A stretch of 64,000 nucleotides of DNA from Alphaproteobacteria bacterium (GTDB lineage: Bacteria > Pseudomonadota > Alphaproteobacteria > Caulobacterales > Hyphomonadaceae). Below the pieces are notes generated by a model that saw only the letters and a list, made by a program, of their open reading frames with translations, was not told the DNA's origin and did no database searches. Positions 18,059 through 25,951 of the stretch are shown in pieces. The first letter of the stretch is position 1. Each line of letters opens with the position of its first letter. The position numbers were made by a program, and so were the translations under genes. Location of the stretch: contig JAHJSB010000060.1 of the NCBI GenBank assembly GCA_018830285.1, forward strand, positions 62,001 to 126,000, in the 5' to 3' direction.

Positions 18059-18835
18059 TCAGAAGCTGCCGTGACGGCCCTTGCCCTTTGTGAAGGCGGT
18101 GGCGCCCTTCAGCGTCTCGCCGGATTTCAGCATGTTGAGGCCGCCTTCGACTTCCGCCTTCAGAGCGGCGTCCATGTCGAGGCTCCACTGGCGCATCGCC
18201 GACAGGCGGTCGGCACGCAGGCAGGTTTGCGGGATGGCGGCTATGTCATTGGCGAGCTGGATGGCGCGGTCCAGGGCCGTGCCTGCGGGGGCTGCATAAT
18301 TGGAAAGGCCGATGGCAAGCGCCTCGTCCGGCCCGACTTCGCGACCGGTCAGGACCAGGTCCATGGCGCGCGAGGCGCCAATCAGGCGGGGCAGGCGGAT
18401 CGTGCCGCCATCGATCAGCGGCACGCCGAAGCGGCGGCAGAACACGCCGAACCGGGCCGAGTCCGACGCGACGCGCAGGTCGCACCAGAGCGCCAGTTCC
18501 AGCCCACCGGCCACGGCATAGCCTTCCACCGCTGCGATGACCGGTTTTGAGAGTTCGAGCCGCGTCGGGCCCATCGGCCCCATATCGCCGTCCGGGCGCA
18601 CCGGGTTGCCCTTGCCGGCAGCGACGGCCTGAAGGTCTGCGCCCGCACAGAAATTGCCCTCGGCGCCGGTCAGGATGGCGACCGACAGGCTGTCGTCCGC
18701 GTCGAAGGCCTTGAACGCCTCATAAAGGGCAGCGGCCGCCTCCCGGTCGACGGCATTGCGCCGGGTGGGACGGTTGATCGTCACGATCAGAACATCGGCT
18801 TCCTGCCGGGCCAGGACGGTGCCGGTTGTGCTCAT
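18059..18835 (-). CDS. Crotonase/enoyl-CoA hydratase family protein
   Basis: A 258-residue crotonase-fold protein. The oxyanion-hole strands are visible as EGNFCAGADLQAV (about 62-74) and GYAVAGGLELALWCDLRVA (about 106-124). In the active-site helix the usual FGxPE segment reads FGVFCRRFGVPLIDGG, so the glutamates of true hydratases are not at their normal places. This variant is common among annotated enoyl-CoA hydratases, but its reaction (hydratase, isomerase, hydrolase) is open. The ATG overlaps the stop of the alpha/beta hydrolase gene, so both form a coupled unit, possibly a catabolic acyl-CoA step. Confidence 0.82.
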   Translation of the reverse strand: MSTTGTVLARQEADVLIVTINRPTRRNAVDREAAAALYEAFKAFDADDSLSVAILTGAEGNFCAGADLQAVAAGKGNPVRPDGDMGPMGPTRLELSKPVIAAVEGYAVAGGLELALWCDLRVASDSARFGVFCRRFGVPLIDGGTIRLPRLIGASRAMDLVLTGREVGPDEALAIGLSNYAAPAGTALDRAIQLANDIAAIPQTCLRADRLSAMRQWSLDMDAALKAEVEGGLNMLKSGETLKGATAFTKGKGRHGSF

Positions 18836-19746
18836 CAGAAGGCACCATCAGGCGCGTGCTGCCCGAGGAAAGGCGCGATCCGGTCGAGCAGGGTCGGAAC
18901 CATCCTGTCCGGCAGGTCATGGCCCCATTTCTCGATCACCTCGATATCGGCGCCGGGGATACGGCGCGCGATATCCTGTCCGGCAGCGGGGCGGATCAAT
19001 GTGTCCACGGCGCCATGCAGGACGAGGGTCGGGTGGGTGATGGATCCGAGGCGCTGATGCCAGCGCGGCTGGGCGAGAATGGCGGCGTATTGGCGGGCAA
19101 CGCCTTCAGGTCGGTCGGACCGAACCATCGCGGCGATGGCGGCGGCGCGGATTTCATCGTCGGGCGTGCGAATGTCCGGGTGCGAGCCATAGGCCGCCCG
19201 CCCCTTTACGGCCAGGTCTGCCACGGCGTCCGGCGTCCGGTTCTCCGGCACGGCGGTCAGGGCCGCAGTGGCCTCCGGCGTTGACGGTGGCAGTGACGGG
19301 TCGCCCGATGTGGTCATAACCGGAATGAGGGCGCGGACCCGTTCGGGATGGTTGAGCGCCATCAGCTGAACGATCATGCCGCCCATGGAAACGCCGAGCA
19401 CGTCCGCGTTTTTCGCGCCGAGCGCCTCGACCAGCGCGGCGGCATCGACGGCCATGTCGTTCAGCAGGTAGGGGACGGCTTCGTGCATGGGCTTGCCCGC
19501 AGCAATGCCCTTCACAATGTCACGCGGCGATGGTGCGGCCTGTCCGGCCAGTTCCGTGGATAGGCCGATATCGCGATTGTCGAAGACAATGACGCGGCGA
19601 CCGGCATCGGCAAGCCCGCGCCGGAAACTGTCCGGCCATGATGTCATCTGGCTGGAAAAGCCGGAGACGAGCAGCATTAGCGGGTCATTGGGCGACCCGG
19701 TCTCTTCATATTCGATCTCGATACCGTTTGCTTCGATTCGCGCCAT
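18835..19746 (-). CDS. Alpha/beta fold hydrolase
   Basis: A 303-residue alpha/beta hydrolase. The oxyanion segment LMLLVSGFSSQMTSW (about 23-37), nucleophile elbow GVSMGGMIVQ (Ser about 123), acid in LVLHGAVDTLI and the final His in EKWGHDLP complete the catalytic set. It resembles hydrolases annotated as 3-oxoadipate enol-lactonase-like or esterases, but no specific substrate signature is seen. It precedes and overlaps the crotonase gene by 1 bp in an ATGA context, suggesting joint function. The upstream VWA gene ends 65 bp away. Confidence 0.85.
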   Translation of the reverse strand: MARIEANGIEIEYEETGSPNDPLMLLVSGFSSQMTSWPDSFRRGLADAGRRVIVFDNRDIGLSTELAGQAAPSPRDIVKGIAAGKPMHEAVPYLLNDMAVDAAALVEALGAKNADVLGVSMGGMIVQLMALNHPERVRALIPVMTTSGDPSLPPSTPEATAALTAVPENRTPDAVADLAVKGRAAYGSHPDIRTPDDEIRAAAIAAMVRSDRPEGVARQYAAILAQPRWHQRLGSITHPTLVLHGAVDTLIRPAAGQDIARRIPGADIEVIEKWGHDLPDRMVPTLLDRIAPFLGQHAPDGAF

Positions 19747-19811
19747 GTCCGCTTTTCCCTGTCTGCTCTTGTTTTGAACAGACTAGAGGGCATGCCGCCG
19801 GGGCAGCAAAG

Positions 19812-20993
19812 CTAGCGCCCGAGTTCTTTCATCGCTTCGTCGAGGCCGCCAAGCGTCAGCTCGAACATGCGATGGTCACCGATCAGTTCGCGGATCAGCT
19901 TGATCGAGCCGGTATAGTCCCACGCGCCTTCCTTGACCGGATTCAGCCAGACAAGGTTCGGGAAGCGCTGCACGAAACGCTGCAGCCAGATGCCGCCGGC
20001 CTCTTCGTTCCAGTGCTCCACCGAGCCGCCGGCATAGGTGATCTCGTACGGGCTCATCGTGGCGTCGCCGACGACGATGACCTTGTAGTCGGACGGGAAC
20101 TTGTTCAGCACGTCCCAGGTCGGGATGCGGTTGTTCATGCGGCGGCGATTGTCCTTCCACAGGCCCTCATAGGGGCAGTTGTGGAAATAATAGTATTCGA
20201 GGTTCTTGATCTCGGACTTGGCAGCCGAGAACAGCTCTTCCATGATCCGCACATAGGGGTCCATCGAGCCGCCGACATCGAGCAGCAGGAGGACGGAGAC
20301 GGCATTGCGCTTTTCCGGGCGCATCTCGATGTCGAGATAGCCCTTGCGGGCCGTGTTGCGGATCGTCTGGTCAAGGTCCAGCTCGTCCGGCGCGCCCTTG
20401 CGGGCCCATTTGCGCAGCCGCTTCATGGCGACCTTGATGTTGCGGGTGCCGAGTTCGACGCTGTCATCGTAATTCTTGAATTCGCGCTTATCCCAGACCT
20501 TGACCGCGCGCCGGTGGCGGGATTTCTCCTGGCCGATGCGGACGCCTTCGGGATTGTAGCCATTGGCGCCGAAGGGCGAGGTGCCGCCCGTGCCGATCCA
20601 TTTGTTGCCGCCCTCATGGCGCTTCTTCTGCTCTTCGAGGCGCTTCTGCAGCGTTTCCATCAGCTTCTCGAAGCCGCCCATGGCCTCGATCTCGTCCATT
20701 TCTTCCTTGCTCAGGAATTTCTCGGACATCTTGCGCAGCCATTCCTCGGGAATGTCGGTGACGTCCACGGCGTCCGCCAGGCTGTCGAGGCCCTTGAAGA
20801 CATGGCCGAAGACCTTGTCGAACTTGTCGATATTGCGTTCGTCCTTCACCAGTGCCGAGCGGGACAGGTAGTAGAAATCGGTCACGTCCATGTCGATGAC
20901 CTGCTTGTCCATGGCCTCCATGAGCATGAGGTATTCCTTCAGCGTGACCGGCACTTTGGCTTCACGCAGTTCATTGAAGAAGTTGAGGAACAT
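19812..20993 (-). CDS. VWA (CoxE-like) domain protein, probable MoxR partner
   Basis: A 393-residue protein. The C-terminal half is a von Willebrand A domain: LLLLDVGGSMDPYV carries a MIDAS of the Asp-x-Gly-x-Ser type, followed by YYFHNCPYEGLWKD and VIVVGDATMSPYEI. The N-terminal half is helical with charged coiled segments (MEKFLSKEEMDEIEAMGG ... KRLEEQKKRHEGG). Such CoxE-like proteins act with MoxR AAA+ ATPases in metal-centre insertion or complex assembly, and a MoxR gene is 2.3 kb away on the same strand. The ATG at 20993 has AGGAAAG upstream; frames extending to 21050 lack support. Confidence 0.85.
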   Translation of the reverse strand: MFLNFFNELREAKVPVTLKEYLMLMEAMDKQVIDMDVTDFYYLSRSALVKDERNIDKFDKVFGHVFKGLDSLADAVDVTDIPEEWLRKMSEKFLSKEEMDEIEAMGGFEKLMETLQKRLEEQKKRHEGGNKWIGTGGTSPFGANGYNPEGVRIGQEKSRHRRAVKVWDKREFKNYDDSVELGTRNIKVAMKRLRKWARKGAPDELDLDQTIRNTARKGYLDIEMRPEKRNAVSVLLLLDVGGSMDPYVRIMEELFSAAKSEIKNLEYYYFHNCPYEGLWKDNRRRMNNRIPTWDVLNKFPSDYKVIVVGDATMSPYEITYAGGSVEHWNEEAGGIWLQRFVQRFPNLVWLNPVKEGAWDYTGSIKLIRELIGDHRMFELTLGGLDEAMKELGR

Positions 20994-21114
20994 GTGGCAT
21001 CTTTCCTGTCGTAAGAGGTGAAGATAGTCCGCCTTGGACGCCATGTCCAAGCTGACGCAGCGAAAAGCTGGCCGGTCATGTCCAGTTCACCCCGCCTGGC
21101 CTAGTTATGGCGCC

Positions 21115-21861
21115 ATGTTGAAGGCCTTCCTGATCCTCCTCGCCGGCCTGTCGGTCGCCTCGCTCGCGCATGCGGGACCGCCGGCCTGCCATGGGCCGGA
21201 CGAGGCGACATGCATGTTCGCGGCGATATGGGAGGCTGCAGAGATCCTGCCGCCCGAGAAACAGGCCCGGGTCCAGGCCGCTTTCCTTGAAACCGTCGGC
21301 CGCTCAGGCGATGCCGCCTTGCTGCAGTCATGGCAGTCCCGGTTTGGCGCACCGGCCCGCCACCTTACGCCGCAGGTCGATTATGCCGGCCAACAGGCCG
21401 AGTCCGTTGTCGCCGAATCGGGATGGAGCGGCTTTGAACAACGCGCCCGCGCCGGGGCCGCGCCATTCAATATCGGCCGGCCCGAGATCATGGCAGCCGG
21501 TGTCCGCCTGGCGACCGACGCGGCAACCGAGCGCCGACTCATCGACGCGATGTTCGATCTGGCCCAGACCAAGGTGACGCGCGGCGGCCTGGGCGATGAT
21601 TTCGAGAAGGGGGATTTCGGCCACGTGCTGGCTGAACTCTCCATGCAACGCTGCGATCTTGCCCGTTTTGACCGCGCCGTTGCGCTGACAGCGGCCCCCA
21701 ATAGCCTGCGCTATGCGCTCTGGCGGTCCCGGATCACCGGCAATGCCGGTCAACTCGCCGTCCGCATCCGGTCTGAGGCCGATGCCGACGACACGCGCCA
21801 TGTGCGCAACGCGCTGGAAGGCTATGGCCCCATTGCTGCGCTCGGCTATTGCCGTCGCTAG
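21115..21861 (+). CDS. Exported protein of unknown function
   Basis: A 248-residue protein with a clear Sec signal peptide (FLILLAGLSVASLAHA, cleavage near residue 21). The mature part begins with PPACHGPDEATCMFAAIWEAA, in which two cysteines could form a disulfide, and is otherwise helical with TPR-like spacing (for example the RCDLARFDRAVAL and RYALWRSRITGNAGQLAV segments). No enzyme motif is seen. It is divergent from the VWA gene with a 121-bp intergenic region. I do not recognise a family. Confidence 0.7.
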   Translation: MLKAFLILLAGLSVASLAHAGPPACHGPDEATCMFAAIWEAAEILPPEKQARVQAAFLETVGRSGDAALLQSWQSRFGAPARHLTPQVDYAGQQAESVVAESGWSGFEQRARAGAAPFNIGRPEIMAAGVRLATDAATERRLIDAMFDLAQTKVTRGGLGDDFEKGDFGHVLAELSMQRCDLARFDRAVALTAAPNSLRYALWRSRITGNAGQLAVRIRSEADADDTRHVRNALEGYGPIAALGYCRR

Positions 21862-21924
21862 CAGGTGAGACAAGTTGTCTGGCAGGCTTCCCGACGCCGT
21901 TGAACCGGTCCATAAGGATCGACC

Positions 21925-22680
21925 ATGACTGAATTCCACGATGATCTTGCCGATCCTGACGGCGACCCGCCCGAGGCCATTTGCGGCGCCAAGGAAGTGG
22001 GCGCGCTTGCCCACCTTTACCGTGCCGAGGTTTACCGCTCGACGGTGTGGCGCCAGCGCCTCGACCAGACGACCAACTGGGCGGTCATCTCGACAGGCAT
22101 CGGCCTGTCGGTCGCTTTCGCCAATGCGCAGGCCTCGCCGTTTCCGATCGTGTTGGTCGGTGCCCTCTGCATCGTGTTCCTGACGCTGGAATCACGCCGC
22201 TACCGCTTCTTCTATGTCTGGCGGTTCCGCGCGCGGGTGCTGGAGATTGCCTTCTACGTGCCGATGCTGCGCGGGGAAGGGGCCCGCATCCCGCTCGACC
22301 GCGGCACGGCCCTGTCGGACGACTACGAAAAGCCGCAATACCGGATATCCAACATAAGGGCGATTGGCCGGCGCCTGCGCCGCAATTACGGCTGGCTGTT
22401 CGCCATCCTCGGCGCGGCCTATTTCGCCAAGATCGCCATTCATCCGACCGACGTGGAAACATGGTCGCAATTCGTGCGCCGGGCGCATATCGGCCCGATA
22501 CCCGGCCTCGTCGCCATCGGGTTCGGCCTTTTGTTCCACGCCATCTGGATCGGCATCGCCGTCAAGACATGGATGGACGAGCGCTACGACAAGTCAAAGA
22601 TGGCCGACTTCCTGAACAGCCGGAAGGACGTCAACGCACGCGAAGACGCCCATGCCGAGATGGACATTCTCGGGCATTAG
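21925..22680 (+). CDS. DUF2270 family membrane protein
   Basis: A 251-residue protein with about four membrane spans (near residues 50-72, 74-90, 155-172 and 190-212). The DUF2270 signature is visible as LYRAEVYRSTVWRQRLDQTTNWA, then LTLESRRYRFFYVWRFRARVLE and a second basic cluster YRISNIRAIGRRLRRNYGW. Function unknown; the family is widespread in bacteria and archaea. It lies between the two halves of the VWA/MoxR pair but on the opposite strand. Confidence 0.85.
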   Translation: MTEFHDDLADPDGDPPEAICGAKEVGALAHLYRAEVYRSTVWRQRLDQTTNWAVISTGIGLSVAFANAQASPFPIVLVGALCIVFLTLESRRYRFFYVWRFRARVLEIAFYVPMLRGEGARIPLDRGTALSDDYEKPQYRISNIRAIGRRLRRNYGWLFAILGAAYFAKIAIHPTDVETWSQFVRRAHIGPIPGLVAIGFGLLFHAIWIGIAVKTWMDERYDKSKMADFLNSRKDVNAREDAHAEMDILGH

Positions 22681-22768
22681 GGGGGCGGCGTCCGCGCGCT
22701 CCGATTGATATTCCTCAAGGCAGCTGGGGGAATCGCAGCTATCCCTCCTGGAACAGCAGGAGTGCGGG

Positions 22769-23290
22769 ATGCAAACGAACACGCTGCCAGTCTACGACCA
22801 GAGCGAGAATACGACAGGCTGTTGCCCGCGGTTCAAGCCGGACGCATGGGATGGTCAGGACCTGCATTTCGATAACAAGCTGTTCGTGCGCGTGACAACC
22901 CGCAACGTGATGCACGTTCCGATGAACATGGGCAGCGTGTTCACGCACACGTTCGACGCCATCGAGACAGCCGGGGCCATGGATCCGGACAATTTCGTGG
23001 TTCTCAGTCGCGATCTCGCGCCCTGGAAGGGTGAGCACCTGTTCGCTGTGTCAAAACCTGTGCCGAATGAGGAGATGGTCCGCCTGTCCGGCGACTACCG
23101 CACCCGCGTCTTCAACGGGCCTTACCGGGATGCCCCAAAATGGCTGGACCAGTTCGAGGATGAGCTCGAGGCGCAGGATCTCGATGCAGACCGCATATAC
23201 GTATTCTACACGACCTGCCCGAAATGCGCGAAGGCCTATGGCGAAAACTATGTCGTCGCCTTCGCGAAGGTCGAACCCGAGCCGAATTAG
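22769..23290 (+). CDS. Conserved cysteine-containing protein of unknown function
   Basis: A 173-residue soluble protein with a vicinal pair Cys18-Cys19 (TGCCPRF) and a CPKC motif (Cys150, Cys153) in a segment reading TTCPKCAKAYGENYVVAF. The four cysteines look like a thiol or metal site joining the two termini. No fold is obvious to me; the middle contains PMNMGSVFTHTFDAI and LAPWKGEHLFAVSK. CAGGAG precedes the ATG at good spacing. Its stop overlaps that of the MoxR gene by 4 bp. No function is proposed. Confidence 0.75.
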   Translation: MQTNTLPVYDQSENTTGCCPRFKPDAWDGQDLHFDNKLFVRVTTRNVMHVPMNMGSVFTHTFDAIETAGAMDPDNFVVLSRDLAPWKGEHLFAVSKPVPNEEMVRLSGDYRTRVFNGPYRDAPKWLDQFEDELEAQDLDADRIYVFYTTCPKCAKAYGENYVVAFAKVEPEPN

Positions 23291-24162
23291 CCCGCCGGGC
23301 CGCGACGTCCGCCGCCGGGGCCGTCCTGGCGGCGCGAGAGGAAGGCGAGGCGTTCGAACAGCGCGACATCCTGCTCGTTCTTCAGGAGCGCACCGTGCAG
23401 AGGCGGGGTCAGCTTGTCCGGATTCTGCTCGCGCAGCGTCTCGAGGTCCACATCCTCGTTCATCAGGAGCTTCAGCCAGTCGAGCAGTTCGCTGGTCGAC
23501 GGCTTTTTCTTGACGCCCGGCAGTTCGCGCATGGCGTAGAACGTGGTCAGCGCGTCGCCGACCAGCTTCTTCTTGATGTCCGGGAAGTGCACGTCGATGA
23601 TCTCGCGCATCGTCTCTTCGTCCGGGAACTTGATGAAGTGGAAGAAGCAGCGGCGCAGGAAGGCGTCCGGCAGCTCTTTCTCATTGTTCGAGGTGATGAT
23701 CACGATCGGGCGGACCTTGGCCTTCACGAGCTCGTTGGTCTCGTAGACAAAGAACTCCATCCGGTCGAGTTCCTGCAGCAAGTCGTTCGGGAATTCGATG
23801 TCGGCCTTGTCGATCTCGTCAATCAGAAGGACCGGGCGCTTCTTGGCGGTGAACGCCTCCCAGAGCTTGCCCTTCTTGATGTAGTTCTTGACGTCCTTGG
23901 CGCGCTCTTCGCCCATCTGGCCGTCGCGCAGGCGGCTGACCGCGTCATATTCGTAAAGGCCCTGGTTGGCCTTGGTGGTCGACTTGATGTGCCACTCGAT
24001 CAGTTCGCAGCCGAGCGACTTGGCCACTTCGATGGCCAGCACGGTCTTGCCGGTGCCGGGCTCGCCCTTGATCAGCAGGGGGCGCTCCAGCGCGATGGCA
24101 GCATTGACGGCCACTTTCAGGTCATCAGTGGCGACATAGTCCTTGGTGCCTTCAAAACGCAT
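23287..24162 (-). CDS. MoxR family AAA+ ATPase
   Basis: A 291-residue AAA+ ATPase. Walker A is GEPGTGKT (residues 33-40), Walker B VLLIDEIDKAD (around 115), sensor 1 IVIITSNNEKELPDAFLRRC (around 155) with the arginine finger in FLRRCFFHF. A short C-terminal lid domain follows, ending in a glycine-rich tail (GPGGGRRGPAG). MoxR enzymes work as chaperones with VWA-domain partners; the VWA gene at 19812-20993 is the likely partner. The ATG at 24162 gives the family's normal N-terminus, so the longer frame to 24351 is not used. Confidence 0.92.
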   Translation of the reverse strand: MRFEGTKDYVATDDLKVAVNAAIALERPLLIKGEPGTGKTVLAIEVAKSLGCELIEWHIKSTTKANQGLYEYDAVSRLRDGQMGEERAKDVKNYIKKGKLWEAFTAKKRPVLLIDEIDKADIEFPNDLLQELDRMEFFVYETNELVKAKVRPIVIITSNNEKELPDAFLRRCFFHFIKFPDEETMREIIDVHFPDIKKKLVGDALTTFYAMRELPGVKKKPSTSELLDWLKLLMNEDVDLETLREQNPDKLTPPLHGALLKNEQDVALFERLAFLSRRQDGPGGGRRGPAG

Positions 24163-24584
24163 GGGCAGGGTCCTTTTATAAACGGTTGATGCCACAATAG
24201 GCTGCGGGCCGGGCGGAGCAAGCTTTGACGTTAGGGGAAGCCTGACATTCGGTGAAAAAGTGGTAATTCGGACATTCCCTAGCGGAAACAACTTCGCTCC
24301 GTGTTCGGCATGTGCTATAAAGTACAGGCCATGCGCACCGCCACGGAGCACCAGCTTCAGTTGAGCGCCGCGCTCGTCAGTGCTTCGCCATTCCCATGCA
24401 GGAAAGGCGTTTCAGGTCGGGGGCAGGCCGTATGATCCAAAATGCCCGATGATAACGGGCGCATGGCACATTAACTTTCCCTTGGCCCCAGCCTGCCGGG
24501 TTCGCGATCCTTAACGCGTGGCAATCATGCGTTAACGCCTTTCTGCAAAATTCATCGAATTAGGCAGAATTGGATTCGCTTGAG
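24163..24584. other. Intergenic region between moxR and flbT
   Basis: This 422-bp stretch has no convincing gene. It holds two TTAAC half-sites (24511-24515 and 24532-24536, the second inside the palindrome GCGTTAACGC at 24529-24538), which resemble CtrA half-sites but lie 17 bases apart instead of 7. A TGGCAC hexamer at 24464 lacks the matching GC element for sigma54. Confidence 0.5.
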
Positions 24585-24971
24585 ATGCCCTTGAAGCTTT
24601 CCCTGAAGCCCGGCGAGACGTTTGTCGTCAATGGCGCGGTTGTGCGCAATGGCGACCGTCGCGGTGTGCTCCTCTTGGAAAACCAGGCCCGTGTCCTGCG
24701 CGAGAAGGATATACTGCGCCCGAACGAGGCGACGACGCCTGTGCGGCGCGCGTATTTTGCCATCATGCAGATGTACCTGCTCGGCGAAATCGACGGCTCG
24801 GCCTATGCGCAGGCCGCAGAAGCCATCGCCACGCTGCTCTCGACCGTCGCGCACGCAGACGAACGCGCCGCCGTCCTGGAGATTTCAGCCGATGTCGCTG
24901 CCGCGGACCTGTACCGCGCGCTCAGTCGCTGCCGCAAGATGATGACGGTCGAGACGGCTGGGTGCAGCTGA
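24585..24971 (+). CDS. flbT: Flagellar biosynthesis repressor FlbT
   Basis: A 128-residue FlbT protein, the post-transcriptional regulator that destabilises flagellin mRNA in alphaproteobacteria. The N-terminus MPLKLSLKPGETFVVNGAVV and the block RILRPNEATTPVRR-like (DILRPNEATTPVRRAYFAIMQMYL) are diagnostic. The ATG at 24585 restores the family's exact start; an upstream TTG is ignored. Unusually no flaF, flagellin or hook gene is adjacent: the neighbours are moxR, a small coupled protein and marC. Its stop overlaps the next ATG. Confidence 0.95.
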   Translation: MPLKLSLKPGETFVVNGAVVRNGDRRGVLLLENQARVLREKDILRPNEATTPVRRAYFAIMQMYLLGEIDGSAYAQAAEAIATLLSTVAHADERAAVLEISADVAAADLYRALSRCRKMMTVETAGCS

Positions 24972-25282
24972 TGGCAGATGGCAGTGTCATGCGCGCTCGT
25001 TTACAACCCGGCAACGCCCCCCTGAGCCTCGACGAGGCGATTTCCCGGCTTGAAGCCGGCCAAGGCGACGGTGTCATTGTTGATCTGGGCGATGGCCGAA
25101 CGGCGGTCGCAGACGGCCATCGCGGCGATGACGGCCTGCTGCAGCGCTTGCGCGGACACCGGATGATGGTGGCGCTGGCGTCCGGAGCGGCAGACCTGTC
25201 CAAGTTTTCCACTGCAGCCGGCGCTGTCAAAGTTGCACCGCTTGTGCAGGAAATCCTCGACGCTGCCGCGCAGAGAGACTAG
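24971..25282 (+). CDS. Small protein translationally coupled to FlbT
   Basis: A 103-residue protein of unknown function whose ATG shares its first base with the flbT stop (TGATG). It starts MADGSVMRARL, has an acidic-glycine segment GDGVIVDLGDGRTAVADG near residues 32-50, and a C-terminal helix. No cysteine, signal peptide or membrane segment. Tight coupling suggests a role near FlbT, but MarC also follows after 11 bp. I do not recognise a family. Confidence 0.65.
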   Translation: MADGSVMRARLQPGNAPLSLDEAISRLEAGQGDGVIVDLGDGRTAVADGHRGDDGLLQRLRGHRMMVALASGAADLSKFSTAAGAVKVAPLVQEILDAAAQRD

Positions 25283-25293
25283 GGGCCTCGCGC

Positions 25294-25944
25294 ATGAGCG
25301 CAGAACTGATCTCCCTTTTTACCGCGACCTTCGTCACATTTTTCGTGCTGATCGATGCGCCCGGCGTGGCGCCGATCTTTGCGACCCTCACGGAGCAGGG
25401 CGACGCCGCCTATCGTCGCAAGATGGCGTTCAAGTCGACCTTCGTGGCGACGATCATCATGTTCGCTTTCGCGTTCGGCGGCTCCTGGGTGCTCGGCGCC
25501 ATGCACATCTCCATCGACGCCTTCCGTGCCGCGGGCGGCGTCCTCCTGTTCCTGATTGCGCTCGACATGGTGTTCGAGAAGCGCACAGAACGGCGCGAGC
25601 ACCGGGCCGAGGAAGTGCTCGAAGGGCACAAGCCCAATACAGAACTGGATGATATTTCCGTGTTCCCGATCGGGATCCCGATGATTGCCGGGCCCGGCTC
25701 GATCGCCACAGCCATGTTCTACATGTCCGAGGCCACTATATGGCCCGAGAAGGCGGTGGTCCTTTCGGCCATCGGCCTCAACCTGTTGTTGACCCTCGTG
25801 ATCTTCCTGGCGGCGACGCCGCTGGTGCGCCTCATGGGGGCCAGCGTCGCCGGTGCCCTGACGCGGATCCTGGGCGTGATCCTCGCGGCCCTGTCGGTTC
25901 AGTTGCTGATAGATGGCATCAAGGGCGCGTTCGGTCTCGCCTGA
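25294..25944 (+). CDS. MarC family integral membrane protein
   Basis: A 216-residue protein with six hydrophobic spans. It matches the MarC/UPF0056 family: LFTATFVTFFVLIDAPGVAPIF at the start (the family's D-P-x-G-x-x-P-x-F loop is slightly altered), RAAGGVLLFLIALDMVFEK in the middle and FPIGIPMIAGPGSIATAM, in which the I-P-x-x-A-G-P-G-x-I motif is diagnostic. The function of the family is not established; it is not a proven drug transporter. It ends 7 bp before a converging gene. Confidence 0.9.
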   Translation: MSAELISLFTATFVTFFVLIDAPGVAPIFATLTEQGDAAYRRKMAFKSTFVATIIMFAFAFGGSWVLGAMHISIDAFRAAGGVLLFLIALDMVFEKRTERREHRAEEVLEGHKPNTELDDISVFPIGIPMIAGPGSIATAMFYMSEATIWPEKAVVLSAIGLNLLLTLVIFLAATPLVRLMGASVAGALTRILGVILAALSVQLLIDGIKGAFGLA

Positions 25945-25951
25945 GACTTGC

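Noticed and set aside
24464-24480. Possible sigma54 promoter before flbT
   Set aside because: TGGCAC is present but the bases where the -12 GC should stand are TT, so the spacing test fails.
24511-24538. CtrA box upstream of flbT
   Set aside because: Two TTAAC half-sites are 17 bases apart instead of 7 between TTAA elements; kept only as weak half-sites.
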